Source of the DNA: Perkinsus olseni | Lineage: Eukaryota > Perkinsozoa > Perkinsida > Perkinsidae | NCBI GenBank assembly: GCA_013115135.1 | Contig: JABANP010000290.1 | Coordinates: forward strand, 1 to 64,000 | DNA: 64,000 bases | Direction of reading: 5' to 3' | Shown here: positions 12,868-23,523 of the stretch, in pieces | Position numbering within the stretch: position 1 is the stretch's first letter | How the letters are laid out: each line of letters starts with the position of its first letter | The notes under the pieces: generated by a model | What the model saw: only the letters and a program-made list of their open reading frames with translations | Databases searched by the model: none | Told to the model about the DNA's origin: nothing | Program-made: the position numbers and the translations under genes

Positions 12868-13889
12868 ATATCACACTAGCGAGTTGAGACAATTTCTTAT
12901 TTGAGGCCCGCCGCTCAGATGACTTTTTTATTTGCCAATTGGATGCCCTTGTTTCGACCCTACCGCCAATCTGCTGTATCACTGCAAGTACCTCATCAAG
13001 CCACGTACCCGCAGAGGAATCGAGTAACGACTCAGAAGGCCGGAAGGGAGACCCCTCAGGTCCAAGAAATTCCGAGGATATTATGCTAGCGCGTGCTAGA
13101 GAACTTCGAGCATCCCTAGAATGGTCAGTCCAACCGCAATAACTGCATCCGACCTGTGAGACTGCATCCGACCTGTGAGACTCCATCCTCTCTAACACGA
13201 TAACGAATATGTTGCTTTAATGTTTCTTCCCGTCACTATTCCCGTATTACTACCGATGGGTATGCCCATGCTGTTAGGAGGCCCTTCCTCTGTGGACTCA
13301 CTGTCACCAGCTGGTACTGTAGGACGGAGGCCCTCTTCACTCTCCCTGTCGATCTCCCGGCAGCCAACGGTTGGTTGGTTAGATGTGAACATGCTGCTGG
13401 GTGATAGAGAACAACATAAATCCTGTTGAGTAACCCACTCGTGAGTGAATTCCGCCCTAAGAGGCGCTCAAAGGTCCCCTCCTGATTTTCAAGTGGGCTT
13501 TCCAGGGTTAGATTTAACGTGGGAAAAGCAGTTTTAGGACTCCTAAGTGAGGAGCGCTCTTGGAACTCGGAAACGGACTATTGACCACCTGTTTCATATG
13601 TGACGTGAACAATGCGACAGAAGGAGAGGCAGTTGCAGCCAAATTGATCAGCGCGCGCCATAAATTCGCCTTCTCTGTAACCACGAGACAGCCCAATGGT
13701 AACTCGAACGAGACTTTGTGCATCGGCTCGGACTAGTTCGGGTTGAACCATGCTGGTGGAGCACGAAACGCTCCTCGTCGGCCGGCTAGAGGGGTTCTTA
13801 GTGCTGCGCCATCGGGGAGAAAAGACAGTCGCGACGCGATTGAGTCACAGAATATCGTTTTGATCTGGTATCATTCCAAAGGTCTCGAA
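12868..13889. other. conserved segment of the CorA module, no firm gene
   Basis: Closely similar to 20891-21920. A 69-residue plus-strand frame at 13220-13429 (starts MFLPVTIPVLLPMG) is intact in both copies (second at 21233), but the opposite strand at 13192-13392 is also open and conserved. A minus-strand helical stretch at about 12905-13080 (WLDEVLAVIQQIGG) has a stop in the second copy. I cannot say which, if any, is coding. Confidence 0.4.
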
Positions 13890-14036
13890 TTATGAGCATT
13901 GATGAACACAACACAGTCGGACATGAATGTTGATGAACGCAACACGGTCGGACATGGATGTTGATGAACACAACACGGTCGGACATGGATGTTGATGAAC
14001 ACAACACGGTCGGACATGGATATTGATGACTACAAG
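13890..14036. repeat. 31-bp minisatellite, module X
   Basis: About 4.5 tandem units of 31 bases with core AACACGGTCGGACATGGATG. The period is exact between 13932, 13963 and 13994. Not a multiple of three, so non-coding. Confidence 0.9.
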
Positions 14037-14486
14037 CCGTATGGGAACGAGTATTGAGTAGGCATGAGGGAGGTACTCGCAGAAAGTTACTCATTTGAAA
14101 CATCCCGTATAACAGGAGCTCCACTGCTCTGGCGCGCTGTCAGTGATTTGCACTAGACGTCACCGACAGTTGACGACGAGGCAACATCTGCCGTGAATCA
14201 CATACTTATGAGCGGGATAATCGTAGTTTGGGGCCCAACTGAAAATACCATCTGTGAAAAGGTATCTGCATCTCGTCACATCTCAGTCACTCGCTTGTGG
14301 TGGGTGAGTGGACAAGCGAAGAGGAAGGACCCTGTACACCCGCGACAGTGACTCCTTCGACTACAATTCGTCCAAGGCAGTCACATCCGGATGGGGTTAA
14401 CCCAGTGAAACCTTAAGTATAGTGCAAGTGATATCAGGACAGTTTGCAACAATGGTAACGCTCTTTGATAATCCAAGGCGACGGGC

Positions 14487-16318
14487 TTAGATCCACTTCT
14501 GTTTTCTGTATAGGAAGAAGATAAGGCTCGTAATAGTGAGCAGAAGCAACCAAAAGTACAAGTATCCATACTTCCACATGAGCTCGGGCATTCCGGGGTC
14601 ACCCGTGACCGGATTCTGGAAGTTCATTCCGTAGACGCCTGCGAGAAATTGCCCGGGGACGAAGGTTGTTGTAAGTTACAACTTGTAACGAGAGTGAGGA
14701 CGTAGAGAATATTGCTAGTCTTAGACTCACAATACTGTCTATACTGCTCGAGCATCATCCTAGCGTTCTCCCTCAAGGCCAGAGATTCCTCCAGAAAACG
14801 GTGAGTGTTACTACGAATATCGGAGGTATACATCTGCGAGTCCGGACTCCAATGTCTGTAGCCGACCGCAGTCTCAAAAACGTCCAAGACGGGTCGCGAC
14901 ATTCGGTAAAGCTGGCCCAGTTGCCTTACGACCTTCCGCAGTCGCTTGACGTCTTTCTGATAGAACTTGTCCATCTCCCGATCCAGCCTCCGTTGCAATA
15001 CAGACAAAGATGCATCATAAGCTTGTCCGACTAATATATAATCTTCAGTGATATCGCGCAGGATCTTGAACAGCAGGTTGTGTGTGTCACCAGTCCTCAC
15101 ATTACTGTAGGAAGTCTTCAAGTTGCCCAAAGCATTACGGAAGATACTCATATCATAGGACATCGTTTCCCAGTCGGTAATGGTGTGTGTCAGTGTTCGG
15201 AATTTGGTCCATGTACGAGTGTCAGCGGTCGACTCCCCCTTCTCGTCGTCAACTGTCACTTGGGATTGTGTTTCCCTACTCCACCAATGCTTCTTCCCCT
15301 TCCCGTTACCCGCCTTCGATTCCTCATCATCCCGATCAGTACCAGTCTTACACAGAGTAACCCACTCGCTGGAGAAACTAATGAGAGTACCACCTTCTGC
15401 TTTACCCGTCACAAACATCGCCAAGTTGCACTGCTCGACTTCCACTTTCACAATCGGGGGCTCCACGGTCTTATCAACCTTCGGCAAATCCTTACGCAGC
15501 TTCTGCCTTCTCCAAGACTGCCACGGCCGTAGAGTGTTACGGCTGGTTTGAGTCAATCGCAGCACCGGTATAATAATCATGGACCATAATGGCGGATTCT
15601 TCCGAGTTATCCGCGCATCTCCGCGTCCTGTCGGCCGATACCCAAAGATGTGATCGACTTTTGCCTCTTCGCGCCATAGGGTGAAAACATCCAGTACAAA
15701 CCGAGGGTCCAAACCATACTTGATAGCCAGGCACAAAACTGCCGCTTGAGATGGATCATGACAATGAAGCCAGCGGACCCTAAAAGGCTTTTTTATCTTC
15801 TTAGTGTTCAGCTGTAGAGGAAATCCTCTCGGTATTCATAAATATGTATCCTAATTTGCTTGGCCTGCTCAGGCGCATGAAAAAGAGCTGCCATCCTCAG
15901 ACACTTAAGAGCCGCTATTAAGAGCCGGATTGCCCTCCACAGTACCCTTTGGCCCTCGGCTTGCCAGAATGCCGCACAGTTCGTGGAATGCCTGGTCGGA
16001 CTCTGCAGAATGCTTGGTGTACAGCGCCTGTTGGCGGAGACCACGAGCAACCTCAGAAGGCGACATCTCCGAATCGTGATCTTGATCGAACATGTCGAAC
16101 TGAGGAGATATGATCACTGAATAATGCGGCTAAGTTGTGATGCAACACGCGAGGGAGGCAATGCACGGTGAAGGAGATCCCGAAAATATTACCACTCTCA
16201 ACATGCCAGTAGCTGTGCAATCGAAGTACCGCAGAAGAGACTCGAGATTGGGGGCGCCATCACCACAATACACTGCTTGGTCATAGCCCAGCCGCTCCAC
16301 CATCGACAGCCTATACTC
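14487..16318 (-). pseudogene. CorA-type transporter-like, copy 2, disrupted
   Basis: Same family and order as the copies at 10183 and 23524, and it ends in the same KQKWI region. It is clearly damaged. A 22-base palindromic insertion at 14668-14689 breaks the first membrane helix. About 61 bases are missing near 15810. A second deletion lies near 15920 in the upstream half. The central soluble domain between 14700 and 15735 is intact and nearly identical to the others. Because these are multi-base changes, not homopolymer slips, this copy is a real pseudogene or encodes only a fragment. Confidence 0.8.
14668..14689. repeat. palindromic insertion inside CorA copy 2
   Basis: GTTGTAAGTTACAAC followed by TTGTAAC is present here but absent from the same exon position in the other two copies, where the sequence runs directly from GGTTGTCGTG to ACCAGAGTG. 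Confidence 0.85.
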
Positions 16319-16594
16319 AGAATCGTATTGGACTGCCACCACGGATGGCTAAACTTTCTCACTCACTCGAGGTAGCCGGCCTAAGGCAATGCAACGACAA
16401 CCTAAAGGCTGAGTCAAGGTCTGATTGTCCCGTCGAATGGTTTCTGCGCCCTAAAGAGACCACACCCCCAATTATTCCCAGGAGCGTGATAAGAAATTAC
16501 CAATATAATGTTCGGGAGGCCACTGTCGACGACATGGTACTGCCTAGGCGCTACAAGATCTCTTCGCTGAAGAAGGACTTCATTTCGTTACGAA

Positions 16595-16905
16595 ACTTTT
16601 GTGATCATTAGGCTCATTGTGAGCCGCTCACAGGACTCATCCTGGATGAGTAATCTGTCGAGGCTCACTAATTGTGGAATCGAGTAGCTGCTACATCCGA
16701 ACCCTACATCGATCTTCCATGTCAAGGCGCTCCTTGCTTTCAATATCTGAGTAATACTAGGATCCCACACCACCATGACTTGCCACCATATCTGTGCTAG
16801 AATTCCCCGTGGTACTGCCTGCGTGCTACCAATCTCTGTATCAGGGGTACCGAACGTTAACCAATCCCGTAAAAAAATTTCACCATACTGTCTATTGAAT
16901 ACCCT
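16595..16905 (-). pseudogene. HPR/RAP-like repeat protein, remnant F1
   Basis: Minus-strand remnant of the family best seen at 28927-31353. It retains RQYGEI, then AVPRGILAQ, then ILKARSALTW, matching QYGEIL, AVPQEILAQ and ILGAMSTLD of that copy in the same order. The middle of the QYGEIL exon is partly lost, and the donor after ILAQ has changed from GT to AT. It lies just upstream of the DWSG-A gene in divergent orientation, as in the other pairs. Confidence 0.5.
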
Positions 16906-17296
16906 CTACCCCTCCTCGGCCGCGGCTCAACGTTATCCTCGTGAGATTACAGATCCAGCTTGGCTCAAATCTTCACTCTCCGTCACTCAAGTCGGGTTTT
17001 CCTACGGCGACGGGCCGCGAATGACGGTGACATGCGACTATGAAGCGGCGAAAACTGTTGGGGCCGTACGGTCGATCATGGTCTCTCCACCACACTGAGG
17101 TAGCATCTCTCACAGACGAATGACGGAACAGGAAATTCCTTCCAGGTATCGTCTAACAGAATGACTAGTTCCTTGACGGAATTGCATACTTGGACTCCAC
17201 TAGAACACAATATGCTTATCAAGCGCGAAAACATCATAAAACATGCCAGAGAAAACATCAGCAGCCAGTGGTTGCCTGCAACAAGCTGTGGCCTAC

Positions 17297-17385
17297 AACG
17301 TGGAATTCGAGCGCCGCGCTCCTTGACGCCTTAGAGCTCCTTGACCATTGCTGCCGACGGTTTGCAAGAAAGTGCATTCATGGAC
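17297..17385 (+). promoter_or_regulatory. shared 5' block upstream of DWSG-A
   Basis: Contains GAGCGCCGCGCTCCTTGACG and a diverged ACGGTTTGCAAGAAAGTGCA. The same two sub-blocks occur before DWSG-B, -C and -D. Likely promoter or 5' leader; inference from conservation and position only. Confidence 0.5.
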
Positions 17386-17480
17386 TTTTACGATCGCATA
17401 AGACCTCATTCCAGGCTGGAATTTACAGTTCTTCAGGCAGACTGTTTCCGTGGCTTCAGTATTATCACTCCTCCTTAGCA

Positions 17481-18260
17481 ATGTATACCACTATGGTTAT
17501 CTTCGCCATCGCCGGCTCTGGGACCGGTGAGATAGACTGGAGCACCGTGACCCTCGAGCCTCCAGTGGACCTTGCCCCCGGTGGTGGCCAGGTGGATTTG
17601 AGCGGCATCATCCTGGAGCCGCCGGTGGACCCGGCCCCTGCTGGGAGCGAGGTTGACCTCAACGGCATCACCCTGGAGCCTCCAGTTCAGCTGGCGATCC
17701 CCGGAAGTCAGATTGACTGGAGTGGCGTCAGCCTTGAAGGGCCGGTCCACCCGGCGACCACAGAAGTTGGCCTGGACTGGCCCAGCATCACCTTGGGAGG
17801 TCCAGGGATTGACCAGCCTGAAAAACAGAAGTAAGTCCTCCCAAGACTATTCAGTTGTCCACATAGAGTGTCTACGTCCCAACTCCTCCGCTAACCACCC
17901 TGATTCACTCCTCAGGACTGCGAAGAATGATGACGGAATTGCTTCCAATGACCAGAGCATCGCCACCGATGGCTGCTCGACGGCGCTACTGGGAGTCGTC
18001 CTGGCCGCTTCTCTGGCCAGCCTGATCGCAAGTAGCGCCCAGGTCTGGATGCTCAGAAAATTGCTCGTGCGTGGATCAACAGTGCCGCGAGGGAGTATGG
18101 ACCTTGAACAAGGAAAAAAGTAAGAGGATGCAGTCTCGAAAGCTCCACCGATTCTCTAGAATAGGGCTAGTACTGTAACACGATATTCTAGAATATCGTT
18201 TTCAGATACGCCTACCAGCCGAATGCAGTAATCGCGGAGGAAGTGTCGATAGGAATGTAA
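17481..18260 (+). CDS. DWSG-repeat type I membrane protein A
   Basis: Three exons: 17481-17830, 17916-18119, 18206-18260, giving 202 residues. Exon 1 holds a 17-residue signal-like start (MYTTMVIFAIAGSGTGE) and five 20-residue repeats with consensus (V/L/I)D(W/L)SGI(T/S)LEPP plus a variable Pro/Ala/Gly part. Exon 2 holds a short linker, a membrane helix (LLGVVLAASLASLIA) and a basic stop (RKLL), then MDLEQGK. Exon 3 adds the tail, ending EEVSIGM. All introns are GT-AG with phases that fit. The start is supported by alignment of all family members at this Met, and by a TTCAG acceptor-like site at 17455-17459. Predicted: N-terminal repeats outside, short cytoplasmic tail. Function unknown; I recognise no described family. 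Part of a six-copy array. Confidence 0.75.
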
Positions 18261-18372
18261 CATGATCGGACTTTTGCATATCAATGATCAGATGTTGCCA
18301 AAACAGAGTCGCCCTTGGATAGTGTTGAGACTGCACAAATTCAACCCTTTCTTCTGACCAAGTCATCAGCTA

Positions 18373-18400
18373 GCATCTTGCGCCGAATGAGCGCGCGCCC
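18373..18400 (+). other. shared 3' element of DWSG-A
   Basis: CATCTTGCGCCGAATGAGCG followed by CGCGCC, about 113 bases after the stop codon. A close match follows each of the five DWSG genes. Possibly a 3' processing or stability signal. Confidence 0.5.
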
Positions 18401-19198
18401 CGCGCGCTCAGCGCTGCAAGCTTGTTCAATTAGGCGCAATGCGAGTCCTCCACTCAATTTTCAGACAACGCGTGGAATCGAACCTTGTCCCCACCACAGC
18501 ACAACAGAGTCGATCGAGAAAACGTTCACACCAGCTAGGGGACATGCGGTTCTTGAACGTCTCTCACAGCTGTAGGCGGTACGAGGAGATAAGAATGACA
18601 GAAGATGCCGGCTCGTACATCTCAATCACACAGAACGTCTACACTATACTGACCATTCCGCAGTACCCAATAATATGGTGAGTCACCATTGATGGTCTGA
18701 CGGAAGTCATGACGGACGAAAGCGGTGAGAAACGCTGGCACGAGCCTTAGCGATGGCCGGCAATTTTCATCGAGGCGTGGAACTTACCCCGATTACAAGT
18801 TCGAAAGCAGAACAGCAGTAATGATTGTCCATAAGAAACATGTACACATGCTACACATATTACACATGCCTGTTGGCTACAAGATCATGCTTCCGCAAGG
18901 CCATTCTCAAGTCCTTCTTGGTTGGTGATTTATCCGTCACAAACCGGTTTGCGCTGCAGAGTACATTATGACCGTCTGAATCACACAGCGTGCACATAAT
19001 ATCCCTCACAGCTGCCTGCATAACTTACGATCCGTTGTGACTTCGTCCGCAGGAGCGGAGCCGAGAGGAAGAGCCTGAGTTAGCGACTCCGAACTAGAAA
19101 CAGTGCAACGATAACGACACACCCATTCGACAGAACTCCGGGTCAGTAGATTCCAGAAACTCTCAATTCGTAAACTTGTAGTGATTGTGAGCATGTCC

Positions 19199-20561
19199 GT
19201 CACACGCCGGGTGACACCGTGTGACACACGGTGCTACTACCGCTGTCGTGATTGTCCTGAGCCTTCAGCCACTCCACCACTCGATTGGCTCGCTCTTCCC
19301 GTCCAATACCATTACGAGCTGCTTCCTCCGAGTTCACCAGAGTGGCTTCCTCAGCAGTTATCGTAACGTCCAGTATAAAAGGTATGACCTTGTCCTGGCA
19401 CGTGGAACGAATGCCAAGACAGAGGGCACAGAAAGGGAGCTATCTCTATCTCGTAATGACACCCCATCGTCCGTAGCATGGCCGCAACTTCCAGGTGGAA
19501 AGCCGCTAGAGACAGGAAAATACATCAAGTCAAAACTGTCGTCGGACATCAGCAGACCAGCAACTACACGGTCCACAATACAGACTTCCCACGGCCAGTC
19601 ACTTCTTACTATCAGCTAGAACCGGTAGGTCCACTTGAACCATGAAGTACTGGTAGCACTGGACCACTTGAATAAGCCTTCGCTTGAGCGCTCTAGTGGT
19701 TCGTATCCTTTTAGCCATTATATACATCCACAACTCATCAACGCATTTGCTGTTATGACCGACAGCACTAGCGAAGCGAACGATATCACGAGAAGCCTCT
19801 CACGACCTAATACAAACAGAATAGTTATTAACTGATAGTTATTAACTATTAGTTGATGTGAGTCGACTCTGCAGCTGTAGCTCACCTCAGGTAGCACGCC
19901 CTGATCAAAACGTATCTTGCACCAGGACATGAAATCTGCGATTTCCTCAACGGAAGCACTCCTCAACTCGCAGCACTTGAGAATTTCCGCATATCTAACA
20001 CCGGTAGATGCTATCTAACAGCAATTTCCCCGGATACCACGCAAGAATCAGCTGCGCTCCCAACGCTCACTACCTCGACGACGAAAACATCACCTAGAGT
20101 CTAATGATTATTTGAAGATCCCTCGGAGTAGCCGGTACTAGGCCCTGAGGGCTCAGTCGACACAGTGTCGACGACACTGGAGTTGCTGGCTGAGAATCTT
20201 CCCCTACCTCCGAAGGATCAGCCTGAGATTTGGAAACCGGTTAGCACCTCTGAATTACATAATTTTATCCGCCCCAGCACAGACACGTACTACAGACACG
20301 TACTTCGGGAAACGGTGCATGATGTGCACATATCCTGGCAATATGTCGTCTGATTAGCTGCGCTACGTTACGCTGGACTCTGCTAACCAATACTTTCGCT
20401 ACTTCTCTTGGGGAGATCTTCAATCCCGGGCAGGAAGGGTCCACCGACCTCAAAATCCTAAAGGAAGAGCCTTCGAACTCCATAGCGGGGAATATCTCAA
20501 ATGAGCACCGCATCTCTCAAGCCAACGCGTATATTACTCGTAGAGCTCCTCTCCCGTCATT
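19199..20561 (-). pseudogene. HPR/RAP-like repeat protein, truncated copy F2
   Basis: Covers the middle and C-terminal half of the family. Pieces in minus-strand order: FEIFPAMEFEGSSF and LIRRHIARICAHHAPFPE (20513 to about 20300), a linker exon, an exon with VEEIADFMSWCKIRF ending at a GTGAGC donor, a MYIMAKRI exon that has lost 38 bases relative to other copies, and a C-terminal exon with DKVIPFILDV that runs on to RANRVVEWLKAQ. Its 5' part stops at 20561, where the 24-bp minisatellite of module Y begins, so the gene is cut by that segment. Helical-repeat RNA-binding function is inferred from the family (see 28927-31353). Confidence 0.6.
20143..20175. repeat. palindromic insertion in copy F2
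   Basis: CCTGAGGGCTCAG and GTCGACACAGTGTCGAC are present here, while the matching site near 30688 reads only CCCTCCGTGGACACAGG. Two adjacent short inverted repeats account for the extra length. Confidence 0.7.
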
Positions 20562-20890
20562 CGGTGGCGGGTAAGGCTGCCTATACGGTGGCGGGTAAGG
20601 GTGCCTATACGGTGGCGGGTAAGGGTGCCTATACGGTGGCGGGTAAGGCTGCCTATACGGTGGCGGGTAAGGGTGCCTATACGGTGGCGGGTAAGGGTGC
20701 CTATACGGTGGCGGGTAAGGGTGCCTATACGGTGGCGGGTAAGGGTGCCTATACGGTGGCGGGTAAGGGTGCCTATACGGTGGCGGGTAAGGGTGCCTAT
20801 ACGGTGGCGGGTAAGGGCTGCCTACACGGTGGCGGGTAAGGGTGCCTATACGGTGGCGGGTAAGGCTGCCTATACGGTGGCGGCGGATAT
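20562..20890. repeat. 24-bp minisatellite, module Y
   Basis: About 13 units with the same core as at 12461, one unit carrying an extra G near 20817. It starts exactly at the point where copy F2 loses similarity to copy F3 (after CCCGTCATTC). Confidence 0.95.
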
Positions 20891-21924
20891 CACACTAGCG
20901 AGTTGAGACAGCAATTGTTGAGACAATTTCTTATTTGAGGCCCGCCGCTTAAATGACTTTTTTATTTGTCAATTGGATGCCCTTGTTTCGACCCTACCGC
21001 CAATTTGCTGTATAATTGCAAGTACCTCATCAAGCCACGTACCCGCAGAGGTATCGAGTAACGACTCAGAAGGCCGGAAGGGAGATCCCTCCGTCAAAGA
21101 AATGCCGAGGATATTAAGCTAGCGCGGGCTAAAGAACTTCGAGCATTCCTAGAATGGTCAGTCCAATCGCAATAACTGCATCCGACCTATGAGACTCCAT
21201 CCTCTCCAACACGATAACGAATATGTTGCTTTGATGTTTCTTCCCGCCACGATTCCCGTATTACTACCGATGGGTATGCCCATGCTGTTAGGAGGCCCTT
21301 CCTCTGTGGGCTCACTGTCACCAGCCGGTACTGTAGGACGGAGGCCTTCTTCACTCTCCCTGTCGATCTCCCGGCAGCCAACGGTTGGTTGGTTAGATGT
21401 GAACATGCTGCTGAGTGACAGAGAACAACATAAATCCTGTTGAGCAACCCACTCGCGAGCAAATTCCGCCTTAAGGGGCGCTCAATAGTCCCCTCCTCAT
21501 TTCCAAGAAGGCTCCAGGGTTCGATTCAACGAATGAGAAACATTCTTAGGACTCCTAAGAGAGAAGCGCTTTTGGAACTCGGAAGTGGACCGTTGATCAT
21601 TTGTTTTTACGCTTTCCACGTGAACAACGCGACAGAAGCAATTGTTGGAGCCGTATCGATCAGGGTATATCCTCCATCGATCCGCGCGCGCCATTGATTC
21701 GCCTTCTCCGTAACCACGACACAGCCCAGGGGTAACTTGATTTAAGCATCGGTTTCGACTAGTTCGGCTACCTCCTCCGAGTTGAGCCATGCTGATGGAG
21801 AAAGAAACGCGTCGGCGGTAGAGCGGTTCTCAGTGCTGCGCCATTGCGGAGAATAGACAACCGCTACTGGATTGAGTCGCAGAACATCGGTTTCTGATCT
21901 TGCATCATTCCGAAGGTCTCGAGT
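20891..21924. other. conserved segment of CorA module Y
   Basis: Second copy of 12868-13889 with scattered substitutions and small indels. The 69-residue plus-strand frame recurs at 21233-21443. The helical minus-strand frame has TGG changed to TGA at 20969-20971. Confidence 0.45.
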
Positions 21925-22170
21925 CATGAGCATTCATGAACACAGCGCTGTCGGACATGGATACTGACGAGTATAGGGCGGTCGGACATGGATACTGATG
22001 AGTACAAGACGGTCAAACATGGATACTGATGAGTACAAGACGGTCGGACATGAATACTGATGAGTACAAGGCGGTCGGACATTGATACTGATGAGTACAA
22101 GACGGTCGGACATGAATACTGATGAGTACAAGGCGGTCGGACATGAATACTGATGAGTACAAACCGAATG
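21925..22170. repeat. 31-bp minisatellite, module Y
   Basis: About eight 31-base units, core GTACAAGACGGTCGGACATG, related to the array at 13890 and at the same place in the module. Confidence 0.9.
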
Positions 22171-22931
22171 GGCTTGAGTATGGATTAAATACGAGTACCG
22201 AGTGCTCGCCGACAGTCAACTCAAGCCCGACAGAGTATCGTGATGGATGTACATAACAGGGTGTTTTAAAGAACGCGCTTCTTCGAACAATTCCCCAGCA
22301 GGCCGTTAATCCAATCAGCAACTCTTTCGAGTTCGGCATAACGGATCCACATTAACCTAACGCTTTGGCTACTCTTCCAAGCTCGGCATGCTGGCCCCAC
22401 GCGACGCAAGTTATCCAGAACCTCAAATCACGCTCGGATATTCGGTCACACCGGGGAGTTACTCGTAGAAGCACACATCCCGTATAACGAGAGTTTCACT
22501 CCTATTCAGACGAAGCTCTGACACAGAATCAGTCATTTCCACTAGACGCCGGCAACGGTTGGCAACGAGGCAACATATGCCGTCCATCACATGCTTATGC
22601 ACTCGATAACCGTAGTCTGGTGCCTAACTTAGAATACCACCACTGAGAGGATATCCACATTTCCTCACATCTGACTCACTCGCCTCGGGTGGCTGAGCGA
22701 CAAGTACAGAAAAGGGACCCTGTACAACCGCGACAGTCACTCCTTCGACGACGACATGCCCAACACAATCACATCCTGATGGGGTTAACCCAGTGAAACC
22801 TCAAGTATAGTGCAAATGATATCAGGACAGTTTGTAACAATGGTAACGATCTTTGATAATACCAGGCCATGGGCCACTACCAACTTTCGGCGGGCCCAGT
22901 GGAAAAGGCAAAGATTGCGATGATGATTATA

Positions 22932-23437
22932 AAGGGAGTTTCAAAACTTCGTGAACAACTTTGAACTCTTGAAATTTCTCAACGACCGACTGTACGAAAC
23001 TGAAACTTTGTGAGAGTATAGCTAGCATGGTGACGAATGAACATGGCTATTATGGCATCTTCAGTCGCGCCGTCCTAGGCGTGACTGCTGAGGGAGTTGA
23101 GCAAGTCACAAGGGCTGTGGAACACTGAAAATTTTTATCTCCCGACTCCATCGGGTCTAGGGGGTTCCGAGTCCGCTGATTAACGTGAGATAAGTTTCCA
23201 GCCTTCTTTCGAGCCCCAATGCCTCTCAATTAACTCAAGTCGAGCGCATCCCCACCAGCGTGAGATGAAACCGACAGACACGACATGCTCGTTGGTCCCG
23301 AAAAAGAGAGTCTTTACAACAGCCACGTCCATTCCTCACCATGTTAGCCATAATATCACAAAGTTTCAGTTTCGTACAGTCGGTCGTTGAGAAATTTCAA
23401 GAGTTCAGAGTTGTTCACGAAGTTTTGAAACTCCCTT
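22932..23437. mobile_element. MITE-like element with about 106-bp terminal inverted repeats
   Basis: The left end AAGGGAGTTTCAAAACTTCG (22932 on) is the reverse complement of the right end (to 23437), and pairing extends about 106 bases inward with few mismatches. A TA dinucleotide flanks both ends (22930-22931, 23438-23439), fitting a Tc1/mariner-like target duplication. The roughly 290-base interior has no transposase frame, so this is a non-autonomous element. It sits in the 3' flank of CorA copy 3 and is absent from the same place in module X, so it inserted after the module duplicated. Confidence 0.85.
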
Positions 23438-23523
23438 TATGATGCAGTGACCACGGCCAGGCTAAGGAGCGGCCGCGGACCGGAAGTAACGAGCGGGTTC
23501 GAAGAGAGTAGAATAGCCACAGC

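Noticed and set aside
12285..12887. Repetitive proteins of AYTVAGKG or PYPPPYR type
   Set aside because: The 24-bp unit is a multiple of three without stops, so open frames arise automatically on both strands; no start, splice or conserved flank supports coding.
12461..14036. CRISPR-like array
   Set aside because: Units are directly adjacent with no spacers, and the window is eukaryotic.
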